From CADEDV01 sp048498035 (GTDB lineage: Bacteria; Bacteroidota; Bacteroidia; Chitinophagales; Chitinophagaceae), in the NCBI GenBank assembly GCA_048498035.1, contig JBEHYT010000007.1, positions 62,001 to 126,000 of the forward strand: a DNA stretch of 64,000 nucleotides, given 5' to 3'. A model generated the notes under the pieces. The model did no database searches. It saw only the letters and a program-made list of their open reading frames with translations, and had not been told where the DNA came from. The translations under genes were made by a program, and so were the position numbers. Below, in pieces: positions 24,741 to 33,195 of the stretch (position 1 is its first letter; the number at the start of each line of letters is the position of its first letter).

Positions 24741-24795
24741 GAAAAAGAGTACTCAGCCACTTCATTTTACAAAAACATACAGCCGCCGGCCTGGC

Positions 24796-24823
24796 AAAAA
24801 AAGCCCCGACGCAAGGTCGGGGC
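24796..24823 (-). terminator. Terminator of the TonB receptor gene
   Basis: Read on the - strand, GCCCCGAC pairs with GTCGGGGC around a 5-nt loop, followed by seven T. It lies 24 nt after the receptor stop. On + there is no T tract after the stem. Confidence 0.85.
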
Positions 24824-24846
24824 GTATACTTAAGAAACCCAAATTA

Positions 24847-27840
24847 TCAGAAGATATTGTAGCCGTAGCTAACATAATACAAACCGCCAACGTACGGGCT
24901 TCCGAATCCTGTACGGTAGTACTTGTTCAGGATGTTTGTGCCACCAATACGAAGCATGCTCTTGGTATCCGGAATGCGGTAGGTAACCTGCGCATCTACT
25001 GTTGAGAATGCAGGAAGTGTTCCTTTTACAAAAGTTCCTTCGTAGTAGTTTTTATCCTGCCAGCGCAGCGAGACGTTAAATCCAACGTTCTTGTACACAT
25101 TCTCATTGCGAACCGCCAGGTTGAAGCGGTATTTAGGTGCATTGAAGAATGTTACTAATCCCGTAGGCACATCACGCAGTTTATCAGAGAATACATTACC
25201 GCTCAGGTAGTAGCCTTTGTATACATTGTAGTCGGCGCTGATACCCCAGCCGATCGCTTTTACTTTCTGCGGAGAATTTTGAGTGTAAGAAATATTCGTA
25301 GTTGTAAATGGAGACAAAAGATCGGTTACGGCGCCGGTTTTTGTTTGTCCAACAACAATAGTAGCCAGGAAGTCTTTGTATTCACTGTAATACACGTACG
25401 CATCTACCATCAGTTTCGGCGTAACGAGACCTTTGTAGCCCAGTTCATACGAAGCTACCGTTTCTGGTTTCACCGGTTTGTAAGTGGCCAATTGAGGCGT
25501 TCCTACGCCTGCACGGTATGCTACGATGCTTTCTGCGGTGTAGCCCGGCAGTGCTCCATTCAGCTTGTAATAAGTCTGGAATTCCGGCAGACAGCCAATC
25601 AGCACTGCCGTTCCGGTAGACAATGCGATGTACTGGTTCTGCATTGTAGGGAAGCGGTAGGCAGTTTGGTAAGAAAGACGAATGTTATTGTCTTTTGCTA
25701 CACGGAAAACACCTGTGATCCGTGGTGTGAATTTACCGTCAAAATTAGTTTGCTTGTCGTAGCGGATAGAACCGGTAAGCGTCAACACATCGTCAAAAAG
25801 TTTCTTACGAAGTTGAACGTATCCACCGGTTTCATTCACTTTAATATTTCCGCGTTTTGGAATTTTGGCGTAGCCGATTAATGTATCGGTATTATCGGCA
25901 AAGAGCGTACCCTGGGAATTGAGTACGTACTGTTTCCATTGTGCGCCTACAATTACTTCCAGTTTATCAGAAAAACCAGCCACGTCAGAAAGATTCAGCT
26001 GGCCCTCTCCTGCCCACAGATCCGTTTTATCGAGGAACAACGCCCCGCCGTTTTTGATAGGCGTGGTGATCACTTTGTTCAATGCTGTTTGATAAGCAAC
26101 TGTACCCGGAATCAGTCGGCCTACATCAGCAACAGCGCGCGCCTGAGCCGCCAGTTGAGCATCTGTAAATGTTCCTGCGCTTTGGCGGCGGCCTTCAGAG
26201 TAAGCCAGCATATATTGCGGCATCCAGGAAGCACTGATAGTTGTAAGACCACCCGAAGTGTTCAATGTAGGTTTCCAGTATTCATTTACAAAAGCACCAG
26301 CTGCCGAAGCATTGTAGGAGTTACCGGCATTCTCCTGGGTGGTGTATCCACGTACAAACCAGGATTTGGAGCGAAGCTCCAGTTTGTGCTGGGCCATCTT
26401 CAGGCCTTTCAGCGAGTAGCGATCTGCCCCCGTGTACACCGTCGTACCTGTTCCAAGATAGCTGTTGAAAGAAGCTTCCAGGTTAGGTGTGATCTTGTAG
26501 TGAAGACCGCCTGTGAATTTTACATTCAGGCTGTTATAATCTACCAGGTATTTTTCTTCATAACCGGTGCGCGTTACGTTGTTAGCGGCCTGTGCAGCCG
26601 GGGTGGCACCAAAATAGCCATACCGGTTAGCGAGATAAAACGGTACAAATAATTGCGCCGCAGGCTGAACCGTGCTGGGGAATAAACCGATAAATGTAGC
26701 CACCTGGGAGTTGGTGGGATAAGGGTTGTTAATACCAGTAAAATAACCGTTGGCAGAAGTATTCAGGTCTACCATTCCACCGCTTGCAGAGAGTACACTT
26801 GCGTTAATGCTGGATTGTAACACCTGTGAAAGTGCGGCAATATTTACTGCAGTTTCATCTCCGTAAATATTGATACCGTTGAAATCGGGGTTGTTGCGGT
26901 CGCCGGCAGATAATGCATACAAACCGGTTGCATCCAGGCTCTTGTTGCGATAATCATTCGCCTGCCAGTCGGTGCCCTTGATCAGTTCACCAGCCAGTTT
27001 GATCGCAAATTTGTCGTTGTACGATTTGGCCCAGCGGATAGACCAATTGTAATACGGTGCCGGGCGGGTCTGCTTACCATCGGTATGCATAATACCCTGT
27101 TTGATGTCGAAACTCAAACCCTGGTACTTAAATGGATTTTTGCTATTGATCAGCAATGTACCGTTCATTCCACCGGAACCATACAGCGCTGACGAAGCTC
27201 CTGACAGCAATTCGATATTATCTACATCCAGTTCCGTAAGACCGATCACACTACCTACTGCAAAATTCAATCCCGGCGCCTGGTTGTCCATTCCATCAAT
27301 CAATTGGTTTAACCGGGTATTACCACTGCTTACAAAACCACGGGTGGTAATCGTGCGGAACGAAAGGCTGGCAGTGTGGATATCAACACCTTTAAAATTG
27401 CCAATCGCTTCGTAATAGTTGGGAGCGGCAACGCTTCGCAGGGCTGCGCCACCAAGCCGTTCTACAGTAACAGGAGCGTCGAGGGCGCGTTGCGCACTTC
27501 TTGTTGCAGACACCACAACCTCCTGTCCCATGGAAGTAGAAGGAACAAAATTGACGTTGACTTTTTCACTGCTGCTCACCATCAGTTCATAAGTTTCATA
27601 ACCAACCGATGTAAACACCAGTGTTACCGGCAAGCGGGTCACCGAAAGTGTAAATTCTCCATCAGGATTGGTGTAAGTACCAATGTTCGTTCCTTTTACG
27701 GAAACGGACACGGCGGGAACAGCATCATTTGTAGCATTGTTGCGAACGGTACCGGATACGGTTACTGTTTGTGCATGAGTAAGTGACGAAAGCAAAACAG
27801 TCGTTAGCAAGGCGGCAAGAAAGCGGAGGCCTTTTCTCAT
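24847..27840 (-). CDS. TonB-dependent outer-membrane receptor
   Basis: This 997-residue protein has a signal peptide (1-23), a carboxypeptidase-regulatory-like domain (about 26-108), a plug domain (about 125-235, with VERLGGAALRSVAAPNYYEAI and LLSGASSALYGSGGMNGTLLI) and a 22-strand-type barrel ending in the aromatic C-terminus YGYNIF. It imports a substrate across the outer membrane using TonB energy. No SusD-like lipoprotein or TonB/ExbBD gene is adjacent, so the substrate is unknown; the plug and barrel style is closer to siderophore/vitamin or peptide receptors than to SusC. It ends at its own terminator. Confidence 0.92.
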   Translation of the reverse strand: MRKGLRFLAALLTTVLLSSLTHAQTVTVSGTVRNNATNDAVPAVSVSVKGTNIGTYTNPDGEFTLSVTRLPVTLVFTSVGYETYELMVSSSEKVNVNFVPSTSMGQEVVVSATRSAQRALDAPVTVERLGGAALRSVAAPNYYEAIGNFKGVDIHTASLSFRTITTRGFVSSGNTRLNQLIDGMDNQAPGLNFAVGSVIGLTELDVDNIELLSGASSALYGSGGMNGTLLINSKNPFKYQGLSFDIKQGIMHTDGKQTRPAPYYNWSIRWAKSYNDKFAIKLAGELIKGTDWQANDYRNKSLDATGLYALSAGDRNNPDFNGINIYGDETAVNIAALSQVLQSSINASVLSASGGMVDLNTSANGYFTGINNPYPTNSQVATFIGLFPSTVQPAAQLFVPFYLANRYGYFGATPAAQAANNVTRTGYEEKYLVDYNSLNVKFTGGLHYKITPNLEASFNSYLGTGTTVYTGADRYSLKGLKMAQHKLELRSKSWFVRGYTTQENAGNSYNASAAGAFVNEYWKPTLNTSGGLTTISASWMPQYMLAYSEGRRQSAGTFTDAQLAAQARAVADVGRLIPGTVAYQTALNKVITTPIKNGGALFLDKTDLWAGEGQLNLSDVAGFSDKLEVIVGAQWKQYVLNSQGTLFADNTDTLIGYAKIPKRGNIKVNETGGYVQLRKKLFDDVLTLTGSIRYDKQTNFDGKFTPRITGVFRVAKDNNIRLSYQTAYRFPTMQNQYIALSTGTAVLIGCLPEFQTYYKLNGALPGYTAESIVAYRAGVGTPQLATYKPVKPETVASYELGYKGLVTPKLMVDAYVYYSEYKDFLATIVVGQTKTGAVTDLLSPFTTTNISYTQNSPQKVKAIGWGISADYNVYKGYYLSGNVFSDKLRDVPTGLVTFFNAPKYRFNLAVRNENVYKNVGFNVSLRWQDKNYYEGTFVKGTLPAFSTVDAQVTYRIPDTKSMLRIGGTNILNKYYRTGFGSPYVGGLYYVSYGYNIF

Positions 27841-27988
27841 ACGGCAGAGTTTTAGTTTGGAATTGGATGGAAAAATAAGAATTGTACAATTTATGTAAAA
27901 ATTTAATTTTTAAGGAGAAAGGATAAATTGTTGAAATCTTTGACCGGCTTTTTGGGGGCCTTTTTTGCAACCATTGGTACTTTCGGGA

Positions 27989-28933
27989 ATGGCTAATTTT
28001 TCGTTTCCCGGGCAAACCGGCTTCTATAGCGGAAAGGTCAGGGATGTCTACAGCATCGGCCAGGAATGGCTGGTTATGGTGGCTTCCGACCGGATTTCGG
28101 CCTTTGATGTCATTTTACCCCGAACCATCCCGTTTAAAGGCCAGGTTTTGAACCAGATTGCGGCCTATATGCTCCATGCCACTGCGGATATTTGTCCAAA
28201 CTGGCTCGTCAACGTACCCGCGCCGCCGGTATCCATCGGCCGCAGATGTATCCCTTTCCGGATTGAAATGGTGGTTCGCGGAAACCTGGTTGGCCATGCC
28301 TGGCGTACCTACCAGGCCGGTTTACGCACCCTTTGCGGAGCCACACTGGCGGACGGATTAAAGGAAAACGACTTCTTCCCCACTCCCATTATTACGCCCT
28401 CCACCAAGGCCGATGCAGGGCATGATGAAGATATTACACCCACAGAGATCCTGGCGCGCGGACTAGCTACCGAAGCAGAATGGGAACAACTGAGCCAATA
28501 TGCCCTGGCGCTTTTTGAACGGGGAAAAGAAATTGCCGCCAGCCGGGGATTGATCCTGGCCGACACCAAATATGAATTTGGCAAAATAGGTAATCAAATC
28601 TTCCTGATGGATGAAGTGCACACGCCCGACAGCTCCAGGTATTTTTATGCAGACGGCTTCGCCGAAAAACAGGCTGCTGGCCAGCGGCAGCAGCAGCTTA
28701 GCAAGGAATTTGTGAGAGAATGGCTGATCGAAAATAATTTTATGGGAAAGGAAGGGCAAACCGTACCGGTGATGAGTGACGAATGGGTGAATACAATTTC
28801 CCACCGCTATATTGAACTATACGAAAAAGTAATTGGCGAAGCATTTGTACCTGAACCGCTTTCTGACGCGGCGCTGGAGAGCAGGATCAATGCAGCGCTG
28901 CAATCCCTGACAAATGAAAAAATGGCTCATTAG
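27989..28933 (+). CDS. purC: Phosphoribosylaminoimidazole-succinocarboxamide synthase
   Basis: This 314-residue SAICAR synthetase catalyses step 8 of IMP synthesis, joining CAIR and aspartate with ATP. Motifs: FYSGKVRDVYSIG near the start, MVASDRISAFDVILP, the FRIEMVVRGNLVGHAWR segment near 89-105, PSTKADAGHDEDIT near 136-149 and LADTKYEFG and DEVHTPDSSRYF in the second half. It is the longer eukaryote-like form that is common in Bacteroidota. The ATG at 27989 is preferred over a TTG at 27965. Its 3' end overlaps the next gene by 20 nt. Confidence 0.95.
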   Translation: MANFSFPGQTGFYSGKVRDVYSIGQEWLVMVASDRISAFDVILPRTIPFKGQVLNQIAAYMLHATADICPNWLVNVPAPPVSIGRRCIPFRIEMVVRGNLVGHAWRTYQAGLRTLCGATLADGLKENDFFPTPIITPSTKADAGHDEDITPTEILARGLATEAEWEQLSQYALALFERGKEIAASRGLILADTKYEFGKIGNQIFLMDEVHTPDSSRYFYADGFAEKQAAGQRQQQLSKEFVREWLIENNFMGKEGQTVPVMSDEWVNTISHRYIELYEKVIGEAFVPEPLSDAALESRINAALQSLTNEKMAH

Positions 28934-30059
28934 CCTGGCCTCGGCAGTAATTGCACTGATGGCTTCGGCACAACAAAACAAGGATTATTTTCTGCTCATA
29001 GGCACCTATACAGATGCGGGAAGTGAGGGGATTTATGTATTTCGCTTCCACGGGGAATCAGGTAGCGTATCAGCAGTATCAAAGGTTGTTACCTCCAACC
29101 CCTCCTTTCTTGCCGTATCTCCCGATGAAAAATATGTTTACGCGGTAAATGAAAATGCAGATTCAACCCGCTTTCTGCGCGCAGGCAGCGTTGCCTCTTT
29201 TTCCTTTAATAAAAAAGACGGAACACTTCAATTTTTAAACACGCAGCTCTCCGGCGGCGCACACCCGGCCTATGTGGCAATCGACAAAACCGGGAAATGG
29301 GTGGCCGCAGGAAATTATACAGCAGGTTCCCTGGCGCTCCTTCCCGTTCTTGCAAACGGACGCCTCGACAGCGCCACACAAATAATTCAGCACTACGGCC
29401 ACGGTGTAAATCCCAGCCGCCAGCGATCACCACACGTACACTCTACCATTTTTAGTCCGGACAATAAATACCTGTTCGCCCAGGACCTGGGCACCGACCG
29501 CATATCGATCTACGCATTTGATGCCGGCACAGGAAAACTGAGTGAGCAACCTGTTTTTGAGCAAACGGTAAAACCCGGTGCCGGTCCCCGGCATATCGCC
29601 TTCTCACCAGATGGAAAATTCGTTTACCTCGTGCAGGAAATGAGCGGTGAAATTGCTGCCTATCGTTTTGAAAATGGTAAAACGGAATGGATCCAGGACA
29701 TTTCTGCATTGCCCACCGGCTTTAAAGGTTCCATTGGCAGCGCAGATATTCACGTTTCGCACGATGGAAAATTTCTCTATGTATCCAATCGCGGATCTTC
29801 CAACACCATCGGTGTTTTCTCGATCAATAGCAGCACTGGGATGCTGACGGCAAAAGATTTTACATCCACCAGGGGCAAAACTCCACGCAATTTTAACCTG
29901 ACGCCCGATGGCAGATTTTTGCTGGTAGCCAACCAGGAAAGCGCAAACGTGGTGATTTTCCTGGTTGATCCAAAAACCGGTTTACTAACGGATACGGGAA
30001 ACCGTATTCCTATCAGCAAACCGGTATGTCTTCAGTGGATCTCAACAGGATCGGATTGA
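28914..30059 (+). CDS. Lactonase family protein (secreted seven-bladed beta propeller)
   Basis: This 381-residue protein has a signal peptide (MKKWLISLASAVIALMASAQ) and a seven-bladed propeller of the 6-phosphogluconolactonase/YbhE type. Blade repeats are visible as FSPDNKYLFAQDLGTDRIS, FSPDGKFVYLVQE, DGKFLYVSNRGSSNTIGVF and TPDGRFLLVANQESANVVIF. Because it is exported, a cytoplasmic phosphogluconolactonase role is unlikely; it may hydrolyse an extracellular lactone or simply bind. The start lies inside the purC 3' end (20 nt overlap), so translation may be coupled to purC although functions seem unrelated. Confidence 0.85.
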   Translation: MKKWLISLASAVIALMASAQQNKDYFLLIGTYTDAGSEGIYVFRFHGESGSVSAVSKVVTSNPSFLAVSPDEKYVYAVNENADSTRFLRAGSVASFSFNKKDGTLQFLNTQLSGGAHPAYVAIDKTGKWVAAGNYTAGSLALLPVLANGRLDSATQIIQHYGHGVNPSRQRSPHVHSTIFSPDNKYLFAQDLGTDRISIYAFDAGTGKLSEQPVFEQTVKPGAGPRHIAFSPDGKFVYLVQEMSGEIAAYRFENGKTEWIQDISALPTGFKGSIGSADIHVSHDGKFLYVSNRGSSNTIGVFSINSSTGMLTAKDFTSTRGKTPRNFNLTPDGRFLLVANQESANVVIFLVDPKTGLLTDTGNRIPISKPVCLQWISTGSD

Positions 30060-30101
30060 TGTGAAGGGTCGGGCCAGTGTATATGCTCAGGGTTCAATAG
30101 A

Positions 30102-31484
30102 TCAGTTTCCATTGGGCAGGGTAAAGGAAAATGTACTCCCCTTTCCGGGTGCGCTTTCAACAAACATCTTACCACCGTTCTTCGCCAAAAACTCCTTGCA
30201 CAGCATCAGGCCCAGGCCCGTGCCTGCTTCATTAGCGGTGCCTTTGCTGGTAAAATAATTATTGGCATTAATTCTTTTCAACGTTTCATCACTCATACCG
30301 GTACCGGTATCTTCTACAAAAACTTCCACATAGGATTCAGCCGGGTTGGCGCCTACCGATACGCGACCAGCTTCTGGCGTAAACTTGATGGCGTTAGACA
30401 ACAGGTTACGCAACACCAGGTTTACCATATCCCGGTCTGCATAGATATAAACCGGAGTTTCCATTTTTGTTTCCAGGTAAATTTTCTTCGCATCTGCCTG
30501 CAAACGAAGCACCAGCATTACTTCGCGCGCCAGCGCCGCAACATCGATCAACTGCGGCCGGAGCGCATCGGCCTGCATCTGGCTTTTGGCCCATTGCAGC
30601 AGGTTTTCCATTAATCCCGTGGTGTAGTTCAAATCACTCACCACATCCGGTATCATCAATTTTATTTCCTGCGCAGGCAGGTCAAATTGCTGCACATTGC
30701 GAAAAAGATTGCGCAAGGCATACATAGGCGTTTTAAGATCATGGGCTATTACCGAAAACAACTTGTTTTTCAGTATGTCCAGCTCCCGCAGCTCATGCGT
30801 TTGTTTTTCCAGCAACTGTGCCTTTTGTTCCACTTCGCGTTTTCCATCTTCTACTTCCAGCTTACTATTGTATAGTTCTGCATTTCTGCGAAGAAGATTG
30901 GCCTGGTAACCATTATTCTCACGCTTGAACATGTACATACAGCAAAATGTAAACAGGATGGCGAGCGTCTGTACAAAAACATAGAACTTATAATTTGCCT
31001 GCACCAGGGAATAGCCGTAATTATGTTTTACTACATACGCCACGAAATATAAGCCCATGGAGAGGCCAACAGCGAGGATAACGTTGCGCATGTTTTTCAG
31101 AAGAAATACGCCGAGCACCGCATAAAACACGAAGAACAACTCAATTCCAAGATCTAGCCCCGCAGCATAAACAAGGCTGGTCAGCGCCGGGTAAAAAATG
31201 AAATAAATGAGACGCGCAGTTTCATATTTGCGAAAATGATTGGCGATAAGAACGGCGCCGCTGATGATAGCCGGAGAGCAGGCCACAATCCATGCCAGTG
31301 CCGGAAGATGATCATCATTAAAAAGACCAGCAATGGGAATGATAATGCCATTCATAAGACCCATTGCATTCAGAATATTGAACACAGCGAGCTTGGTACG
31401 TTCATATTCGTCCATCACGGGATTAATGCCGATGGAGCGAATGCTGCCAAAAACGGCTGGCAGCCGGTAGAAAAGTGTCTTCAT
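30102..31484 (-). CDS. Membrane sensor histidine kinase
   Basis: This 460-residue kinase has six predicted helices (about 34-185) forming a 7TM-like membrane sensor with no large periplasmic loop, a coiled coil (about 195-240), an H box with His248 in FSVIAHDLKTPM, and a HATPase domain with N box LVLRNLLSNAIKF and G boxes VEDTGTGM and GTGLGLMLCKEFL. No response regulator lies next to it, so it is an orphan in this window. A 21-bp-spaced direct repeat upstream (31694-31731) resembles a LytTR regulator site. Confidence 0.9.
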   Translation of the reverse strand: MKTLFYRLPAVFGSIRSIGINPVMDEYERTKLAVFNILNAMGLMNGIIIPIAGLFNDDHLPALAWIVACSPAIISGAVLIANHFRKYETARLIYFIFYPALTSLVYAAGLDLGIELFFVFYAVLGVFLLKNMRNVILAVGLSMGLYFVAYVVKHNYGYSLVQANYKFYVFVQTLAILFTFCCMYMFKRENNGYQANLLRRNAELYNSKLEVEDGKREVEQKAQLLEKQTHELRELDILKNKLFSVIAHDLKTPMYALRNLFRNVQQFDLPAQEIKLMIPDVVSDLNYTTGLMENLLQWAKSQMQADALRPQLIDVAALAREVMLVLRLQADAKKIYLETKMETPVYIYADRDMVNLVLRNLLSNAIKFTPEAGRVSVGANPAESYVEVFVEDTGTGMSDETLKRINANNYFTSKGTANEAGTGLGLMLCKEFLAKNGGKMFVESAPGKGSTFSFTLPNGN

Positions 31485-31807
31485 GGTGCAACTGGATTGG
31501 TTATGTCACAGTTTTCACGGGTACTACGGATTTTACTTGCTTAACCTTCGAAACTTCACAGGATAAAAGAATAAAAAAACGGGATCTGCAATGTAGCTAC
31601 GTTACACGATTTCCTGTGGATTTAAAATAAGTGGAAATAATTAGAAAATTTTTCTAACAGATTATTTGCCAGGCAATTATAGCCAAAAAAATAATACCCT
31701 TAGACGGTCAGAATATACCCTTAAACGGTCATATTATAATTACAATGGCGCGTATTATTACGAGTTCCAGTAGTCGAAAAACAGCGGTTTCGCGTACCCC
31801 AAAAGGC
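31485..31807. other. Intergenic region between trhO and the histidine kinase
   Basis: The 323-bp AT-rich stretch holds the direct-repeat pair described separately. I see no gene, tRNA or strong terminator for trhO in the rest. Confidence 0.6.
31694..31731 (-). promoter_or_regulatory. Pair of 17-bp direct repeats upstream of the histidine kinase (LytTR-like site)
   Basis: On the - strand TGACCGTTTAAGGGTAT (31731 to 31715) and TGACCGTCTAAGGGTAT (31710 to 31694) are 16/17 identical with 21 bp between equivalent positions, exactly two helical turns. Each contains ACCGTYTAA, close to the 9-bp LytTR consensus with a 12-bp spacer. It lies 210-250 bp upstream of the kinase start. Confidence 0.55.
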
Positions 31808-32851
31808 TCAATCTGAATTACCGGACAGTTTTGGCCGCAGGCGCGACCTTGATTTATTAAACACATTCCGGCCTTTGTCGATCCCCCGGCGCAATTCGGC
31901 CTGTTGTTCTTCCGGCAGGTGAATTACCTCCTGGCAGGCTTTGCTGCAGCATTGTTCAAATTTTTCCCGGCATTCGTCACACTGAATAAATAACAGGTGA
32001 CAGGCGTCATTCACGCAATTGACATGTGTATCCGCAGGTTTACCACATTGATGGCAATGAGCGATGATTTCCGGGGTAATGCGCTCACCCAGGCGCTGAT
32101 CAAAAACGAAGTTCTTCCCGTGAAATTTGTTGGGAAGCTGCTTTTCACGCACGTCGTGCGCATATTTAATAATGCCACCTTCCAGGTGAAACACGTTTTT
32201 AAATCCCTTGTGCAACATCCAGGCAGAAGCCTTTTCGCAGCGGATACCACCCGTGCAATACATGATGATATTGCGGTCTTTATTTTCCTCCATCATCTCT
32301 ACCGCCATCGGCAACTGCTCCCGGAACGTATCGCTCGGCACCTCGATCGCATTTTCAAAATGTCCCACTTCAAACTCGTAATGATTGCGCATGTCAATCA
32401 CAATTGTATCAGGGTCATCGGTCAACCTGTTGAACTGCTCTGCGGTAACATACTTACCGCGATTCTCCATATCAAAACCCGGATCAGTAATGCCGTCAGC
32501 GACAATATTCTTGCGGACTTTAATATCCAGCACATAAAACGATTTGCCGTCATCATCCACAGCAACGTTAAGTCGCAGATCTTCCAGTCCCGGTACCTGG
32601 TGCAGGAAATCCCGCAGGGCGGGAAAATTGGCCTGGGGCACGCTTACCTGGGCATTGATCCCTTCTGCCGCCACATAAATGCGACCGAAAACGTTCAGCG
32701 GTTCCAGTTGACGGTAAAGATCATTGCGGAACAACGCAGGATCCGGAATTTTAAAATAACGGTAAAAAGAGATGGTAATACGAGGCGTTGGGTCTGCCTC
32801 AATGCGTTGCTTGAGCTCCCGGCGGGAGATACGATTATGAAGTGCTGCCAT
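31808..32851 (-). CDS. trhO: tRNA uridine(34) hydroxylase, rhodanese family
   Basis: This 347-residue YceA/TrhO-type protein hydroxylates U34 of some tRNAs with oxygen as donor, by family knowledge. It has an acylphosphatase-like N-terminal domain (about 25-115; RIYVAAEGINAQVSVP), a rhodanese domain (about 145-245) with catalytic Cys199 in IMYCTGGIRCEKAS, and a C-terminal cysteine-rich zinc-type region (CHQCGKPADTHVNCVNDACHLLFIQCDEC, shown here only by its CxxC pairs at about residues 267-297). Length fits the family. A TAnnTTTG box and small hairpin lie upstream. Confidence 0.92.
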   Translation of the reverse strand: MAALHNRISRRELKQRIEADPTPRITISFYRYFKIPDPALFRNDLYRQLEPLNVFGRIYVAAEGINAQVSVPQANFPALRDFLHQVPGLEDLRLNVAVDDDGKSFYVLDIKVRKNIVADGITDPGFDMENRGKYVTAEQFNRLTDDPDTIVIDMRNHYEFEVGHFENAIEVPSDTFREQLPMAVEMMEENKDRNIIMYCTGGIRCEKASAWMLHKGFKNVFHLEGGIIKYAHDVREKQLPNKFHGKNFVFDQRLGERITPEIIAHCHQCGKPADTHVNCVNDACHLLFIQCDECREKFEQCCSKACQEVIHLPEEQQAELRRGIDKGRNVFNKSRSRLRPKLSGNSD

Positions 32852-32881
32852 GATAAATGAATTTTATTCCGCTTCGCGAAA

Positions 32882-32898
32882 CCCAATTGCAGGTTGGG
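32882..32898 (-). promoter_or_regulatory. Small hairpin in the trhO leader
   Basis: CCCAA...TTGGG encloses a 7-nt loop, about 30 nt upstream of the trhO start and within the leader predicted from the -7 box at 32917-32924. The stem is short, so a role is uncertain. Confidence 0.25.
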
Positions 32899-32916
32899 CA
32901 AAATTCTAAAGCAGCA

Positions 32917-32924
32917 CAAAGATA
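32917..32924 (-). promoter_or_regulatory. TAnnTTTG -7 element upstream of trhO
   Basis: On the - strand TATCTTTG matches the consensus exactly, 66 nt upstream of the ATG. No -33 TTTG is seen at the standard distance. Confidence 0.45.
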
Positions 32925-32931
32925 GGAAATA

Positions 32932-33131
32932 GAGAATAATTAAAAATTAATAGATGAAAAATGAAAGATGATAGAGAGTAACTAATAATTAATAGATAAA
33001 AACTAAAAGTGAAAAAATCGAACAATGAAAGACGATGGAGAATAATTAAAAATTAATAAATGAAAGGTGAAAAATGAACGAGAAAAGAGAATAAGAAAAA
33101 ACGAATAGATGAAAATCTAATAATGAAAGAT
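32932..33131. repeat. AT-rich non-coding stretch with an imperfect 40-bp direct repeat
   Basis: GAGAATAATTAAAAATTAAT begins at 32932 and again at 33038; the following 20 bases (GATGAAAAATGAAAGATGA-like) are also similar. The sequence between and after consists of degenerate A-rich words such as ATGAAAGATGA. No gene is evident. Confidence 0.6.
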
Positions 33132-33195
33132 TCACATTTCCACATTTTCACATCAGCACATTTTCACATTTTCACATTAGCATTAGCACATTTTC
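33132..33195 (-). repeat. AATGTG micro-repeat downstream of the DUF5686 gene
   Basis: On the - strand the first 60 nt after the stop codon consist of near-tandem AAATGTG/CTAATGTG words (about eight copies). A related block lies at 49604-49641, also after the stop of a - strand gene. Confidence 0.65.

Noticed and set aside
25279..26652. Long + strand open frames within the TonB receptor
   Set aside because: Antisense shadows of a well supported receptor; no start context or motifs.
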